A model generated the notes under the pieces. That model was not told where the DNA came from. It did no database searches and saw only the letters and a program-made list of their open reading frames with translations. A program made the position numbers and the translations under genes. Of a stretch of 8,904 bases of DNA, positions 6,528-8,904 are shown in pieces. The stretch is from assembly GCA_900553635.1 (NCBI GenBank), contig USDU01000092.1:1-8904 (forward strand). Direction: 5' to 3'. Origin of the DNA: an uncultured Lachnospiraceae bacterium (GTDB lineage: Bacteria > Bacillota_A > Clostridia > Lachnospirales > Lachnospiraceae). The number at the start of each line of letters is the position of its first letter. Position 1 is the stretch's first letter.

Positions 6528-7421
6528 TCAGGTCACCATTCGGTATACAAAACGAACATTTTTGTCCCGGTACAGCCTCCAGGCAATCTGCGCGACGGTC
6601 AGCAGCCGGATGCGGCCCTTCAGATACAGCTCACCCTCCAGCACAGTCTCCTGAAAATCAGGGACTACCTTCACATTATCCATGAAAAGAGGATAAAATA
6701 TACTGATGCTGCCCAGAATTTCTCCGGTCAGCGCCGGGTCGTCCGTTCCGAAACGCAGGTCACCCCGTACTTTGTTCGGAAGCAGTTTCAACAGAAAACC
6801 TTTCAGTTGGCTCCAGGCAAGACTGAGTGCCGCCTTTGTGCGGTCGTCCGTGGCAAAGCGTTTCATTCGTTTTATTTTAACATAGAACCGGTGTAATGTA
6901 TATTTAAGATTTTTTAATTTTTTCGGAATAGAGCTTAAGCAGCGCCAGATAGTTTTCAGGAAGCCCGCAAGCGTTCTCAGAAAAGCGGTAATTTTCCCGA
7001 AAATTCCGAGATTCCGATGTTTGCGGGCGGGCCACGGCTCCAGTTCTTCTGTTTCCTCTTCTACGGGCTCTATGCAGCTCTCCTGCTCTGCCGCCTTCCC
7101 CGCGTCCTCCTCTGCGTCCGCGAAAACTTCTTTCATCCCATCCTCTATCTCTTTTTCATCCGCCAGAAAATCCTTCACGGTAAAAATAAGTACCTTCAGC
7201 TTCGCCGACAGTTCCCCGTTCCGAAAGCTCACCGGTACCCGTACCAGCTGAAGTAGCCAGTGCACCCTTGCTTCCACGAAAAATTCCTCTTTCTTTTTCA
7301 GATGGGCCTCGTACCGAACCGGCACCAAAAGAAGCAATGCCAGAATCAGCAAAGCCAGTCCCAGCACCACTGCAAGTATGAGCAGTATGATTTTCAAGAT
7401 AATCCAGATTATATGCAGCAT
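6528..7421 (-). CDS. ytfI: DUF2953 domain membrane-anchored protein (YtfI-like)
   Basis: This is a 297-aa protein with one strong N-terminal membrane helix (about 4-33, mostly Leu/Ile/Val), then a domain with VPVRYEAHLKKKEEFFVEAR, a highly acidic linker (about 84-125) and a basic, probably helical segment. The C-terminal DUF2953 region shows NKVRGDLRFGTDDPALTGEI and later FQETVLEGELYLKGRIRL. The longer frame starting at 7463 overlaps the upstream gene; the ATG at 7421 begins exactly at the hydrophobic helix and lies 4 bases after the upstream TGA, with a GGAG inside the end of that gene. Translational coupling is therefore likely. In Bacillus subtilis the homologue ytfI precedes ytfJ as here. 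The function is unknown; the link to ytfJ suggests a sporulation or envelope role. Confidence 0.83.
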   Translation of the reverse strand: MLHIIWIILKIILLILAVVLGLALLILALLLLVPVRYEAHLKKKEEFFVEARVHWLLQLVRVPVSFRNGELSAKLKVLIFTVKDFLADEKEIEDGMKEVFADAEEDAGKAAEQESCIEPVEEETEELEPWPARKHRNLGIFGKITAFLRTLAGFLKTIWRCLSSIPKKLKNLKYTLHRFYVKIKRMKRFATDDRTKAALSLAWSQLKGFLLKLLPNKVRGDLRFGTDDPALTGEILGSISIFYPLFMDNVKVVPDFQETVLEGELYLKGRIRLLTVAQIAWRLYRDKNVRFVYRMVT

Positions 7422-7425
7422 ACTG

Positions 7426-7743
7426 TCAGTTCTCCGTCCTGCCAAAGTATTCCCGCACGGCAAAGCCGCCGGTCTTCCGATAGATGTCGTCTATCATCCG
7501 CTGTACCAGCTCCAGGGCCTCCTCATAGCCCGACGCGATTCCCACCACATAGAGATCCTGCTTATAAAAGGCCGGCTGCTTCAGATGGGCCGCATGAAAA
7601 ATGTCGAACAGATTCTCTCGGTTGGAGGCCAGGGTGATGAAGTAAATACTGACCATTCCGACTCCACGGTTGGCCTTTTTTATAATCTTATCCTTTTTTT
7701 TCGCCGTCTTATCGCTCAGATAAAGATTTTCCGCCCACTGCAT
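7426..7743 (-). CDS. Conserved hypothetical protein, 105 aa, unknown function
   Basis: This small soluble protein has a basic N-terminus (DKTAKKKDKIIKKANR), a strand YFITLASN, and a helical stretch with ENLFDIFHAAHLKQPAFYKQ. It then has a second strand DLYVVGIASGYEEALELVQR leading into a long helix and the tail GGFAVREYFGRTEN. The strand-helix pattern suggests a small alpha/beta fold. There is no signal peptide or membrane segment and no catalytic motif that I recognise. A longer version from a TTG at 7764 is possible, but GGAGAGG sits 8 bases before the ATG at 7743, so that start is preferred. It is the first gene of the cluster leading to DUF2953 and ytfJ, coupled to DUF2953 by a 4-base gap. 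I recall similar short proteins in related Clostridia, but no function. Confidence 0.75.
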   Translation of the reverse strand: MQWAENLYLSDKTAKKKDKIIKKANRGVGMVSIYFITLASNRENLFDIFHAAHLKQPAFYKQDLYVVGIASGYEEALELVQRMIDDIYRKTGGFAVREYFGRTEN

Positions 7744-7757
7744 TCCGCAATCCTCTC

Positions 7758-7771
7758 CAGACAACAGTCTG
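7758..7771 (-). promoter_or_regulatory. Small hairpin before the 105-aa gene
   Basis: CAGAC (7771-7767) and GTCTG (7762-7758) form a five-pair stem with a four-base TGTT loop, just upstream of the GGAGAGG ribosome binding site. It could partly shield translation initiation. No clear promoter was found in the 62 bases between the upstream terminator and this gene, so the transcription start is unresolved. Confidence 0.2.
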
Positions 7772-7805
7772 TCCGCTCTGCGCTTACGCTATTGTCCTAA
7801 ATTCG

Positions 7806-7842
7806 AAAAATGAGGGTATCGAAACCTATCCGCGACACCCTC
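7806..7842 (-). terminator. Intrinsic terminator of the Nudix gene
   Basis: On the minus strand GAGGGTGTCG (7842-7833) pairs with CGATACCCTC (7821-7812), ten pairs with one G-U and an 11-base loop, followed by ATTTTT. It starts 17 bases after the Nudix stop. It separates the Nudix transcript from the 105-aa/DUF2953/ytfJ cluster. Confidence 0.85.
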
Positions 7843-7858
7843 TTTCCTCTCGTTTCTT

Positions 7859-8311
7859 CTAAAAATACTTTTTATTGCCCCAGAGATTACTCTTTTTCAG
7901 ATCCAGATACTCATTGTAGGCCCGCTCCAGAATCTGCTTCTCATTGGAAAACTTCAGCAGATGGTAGGCCTCGTGATACTTATAATATCCCGAATCCACA
8001 AAATACTCCTCGCGCTGTGGTTTACTGTAATAACTGTCCGCCATCATCAGATACCAGTGAACGTCCTTCTCTACCGTGTCCTCCGGCACCGTGAAAGAAT
8101 ACTGGCTCTTGCCAATATACTTGATAATCGCGGCATCTACGCCCGTTTCCTCGCGCACTTCTCTTAACGCCGTCTCCTTGTACTCTTCTCCCGGCTCTAC
8201 AGTCCCCTTCGGCAATACCCAGCCCTCATAACGGTTCTTGTAATTCTTGTACAAAAGCAGGATCTTACCTCGAAATATTACCACACCGCCACAACTGGTT
8301 GCTTCAATCAT
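7859..8311 (-). CDS. Nudix hydrolase
   Basis: The 150-aa protein is a Nudix-fold hydrolase acting on nucleoside diphosphate-linked substrates; which one cannot be told from the sequence. The Nudix box is complete: GTVEPGEEYKETALREVREE plus TGV at residues 36-58 matches GX5EX7REUXEEXGU at each fixed position, so the metal-binding glutamates are all present. The preceding GGVVIFRGKILLLYKN and GWVLPKG are typical for small diadenosine-polyphosphate-type members, but an ADP-ribose or other nucleotide role is equally possible. A longer frame begins at 8380, but that would start inside the promoter; AGGAGG sits 7 bases before the ATG at 8311 and decides the start. The gene has its own promoter and terminator, although read-through from the upstream PBP gene is possible. 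Confidence 0.93.
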   Translation of the reverse strand: MIEATSCGGVVIFRGKILLLYKNYKNRYEGWVLPKGTVEPGEEYKETALREVREETGVDAAIIKYIGKSQYSFTVPEDTVEKDVHWYLMMADSYYSKPQREEYFVDSGYYKYHEAYHLLKFSNEKQILERAYNEYLDLKKSNLWGNKKYF

Positions 8312-8351
8312 TGCAAAACCTCCTGTCCTGGTGTGTTCAAAAACTAGGTAT

Positions 8352-8380
8352 AGTATAGCGCTTTTTGGGAGATTTGACAA
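8352..8380 (-). promoter_or_regulatory. Predicted sigma-A promoter of the Nudix gene
   Basis: TTGTCA (8380-8375) and TATACT (8357-8352) on the minus strand are separated by exactly 17 bases, close to consensus. The -35 begins 17 bases after the stop codon of the upstream PBP gene, and the predicted start near 8345 gives a leader of about 35 bases ending in the AGGAGG. Confidence 0.82.
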
Positions 8381-8397
8381 GCGTTTGTTATCACCTT

Positions 8398-8904
8398 CTA
8401 CTCGGTCCCGTTCATCAGATCCTTCAGAGCCTTATTCCCGTACCATTCCTGAAAAATCTGCCGTGCAATGGGCACTGCGTACTCGCTGCCGCTGCCGCGC
8501 TCCTCCACCAGCACGCAGACCGCGATATCCCGGTCCCCGGTATCAGAAAAGCCTACAAACCAGGCGTGGCTCTTGCTCTTATCACTGGTGTACTCGGCTG
8601 TTCCCGTTTTACCTGCGGTCTCAAAGCCCAGGTCCTTCAGCTTGCTTCCTGTTCCGCTCTCCACCACGGCCTTCATATATTCGGTCAGTGCAGCGGCCTC
8701 GTCCGCCGTCATCAGGGAGCCGTACTCCTCCGTATCGAAGGTTTTCACCGTCGCGCCCTTCGCGCTTCGCATCTCCTCCAGCAGATAAGGCTTCATCAGC
8801 ACGCCGTCATTGGCAATGGCACTGCCGATCAGGGCCATATGAAGGGGCGACACCACGGTCTTTCCTTGGCCGATGGCCGTCATCATCTGCTCCGCAGGCG
8901 TGGC
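8398..8904 (-). CDS. Class B penicillin-binding protein, transpeptidase C-terminal part (5' end outside window)
   Basis: The frame enters from the right edge (ATPAEQ before the first internal Met) and gives 168 residues to a TAG at 8400-8398. It encodes the last part of a penicillin-binding transpeptidase domain, which cross-links peptidoglycan peptides outside the membrane. Seen here are AIGQGKTVVSPLHMALIGSA with the IGQG signature of FtsI/PbpA-like enzymes, then YMKAVVESGTGSKL, and the KTGTAE box (codons 8610-8593), the third active-site motif, followed by HAWFVGFS. The SXXK and SXN motifs would lie upstream, outside the window. The compact size after KTGTAE and the overall pattern recall the PbpA/short PBP2 group often encoded beside an FtsW/RodA protein, but that neighbour is not visible. 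No terminator separates it from the Nudix gene. Confidence 0.92.
   Translation of the reverse strand, partial: ATPAEQMMTAIGQGKTVVSPLHMALIGSAIANDGVLMKPYLLEEMRSAKGATVKTFDTEEYGSLMTADEAAALTEYMKAVVESGTGSKLKDLGFETAGKTGTAEYTSDKSKSHAWFVGFSDTGDRDIAVCVLVEERGSGSEYAVPIARQIFQEWYGNKALKDLMNGTE

Noticed and set aside
8312..8380. N-terminal extension of the Nudix protein from 8380
   Set aside because: It would start inside the promoter, lacks a ribosome binding site, and the AGGAGG before 8311 fits the shorter form.
1..8904. CRISPR array, insertion sequence, tRNA/rRNA gene, toxin-antitoxin or defence system
   Set aside because: No regularly spaced repeats, transposase, terminal inverted repeats, tRNA cloverleaf or recognised defence domains were seen; the window is filled with conserved chromosomal genes.

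Overview
The window looks like a chromosomal housekeeping stretch from an anaerobic Firmicute of the class Clostridia, most likely a Lachnospiraceae-type genome. This rests on the gene content and order (rpmB divergent from an Asp23-family gene, a DAK2/FakA gene and recG; a DUF2953 gene beside ytfJ), strong AGGAGG-type ribosome binding sites, classical sigma-A promoters and medium-GC codon use. The taxonomic placement is inference, since there is no rRNA or tRNA gene. All genes except rpmB and a gene tail at the left edge lie on the minus strand.

Layout from left to right. Positions 2-166 carry the C-terminal tail of an unrecognised plus-strand gene that converges on recG. Positions 196-4281 hold a tight minus-strand operon read as yloU (Asp23/Gls24 family), then a fakA/yloV-type DAK2 gene, then recG. 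Its promoter lies back to back with that of rpmB (ribosomal protein L28), leaving an AT-rich divergent control region at about 4282-4526. A terminator near 4732-4758 ends rpmB and can also serve the convergent minus-strand genes to its right.

Positions 4797-7743 form a second minus-strand cluster. In reading order it has a conserved hypothetical protein of 105 aa, a DUF2953 membrane protein, a YtfJ/GerW-family sporulation protein, a very short two-helix membrane protein of 53 aa, and a TraX-family multi-pass membrane protein. The DUF2953-ytfJ pairing matches ytfI-ytfJ of Bacillus subtilis and suggests an endospore-former or a descendant of one. Positions 7806-8380 hold a Nudix hydrolase gene with its own strong promoter and terminator. 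From 8398 to the right edge is the C-terminal part of a class B penicillin-binding protein transpeptidase domain containing KTGTAE.

The genes cover translation (L28), fatty-acid phosphorylation for phospholipid synthesis (FakA-like), replication-fork rescue (RecG), spore and envelope-associated proteins, nucleotide hydrolysis (Nudix) and peptidoglycan cross-linking (PBP). I see no mobile element, CRISPR array, phage region, defence locus or clear new system. The points most worth checking are a terminator-like hairpin at the very 5' end of the yloU-fakA-recG transcript, a hairpin in the rpmB leader, the 53-aa membrane protein, and the unknown 105-aa protein coupled to DUF2953.
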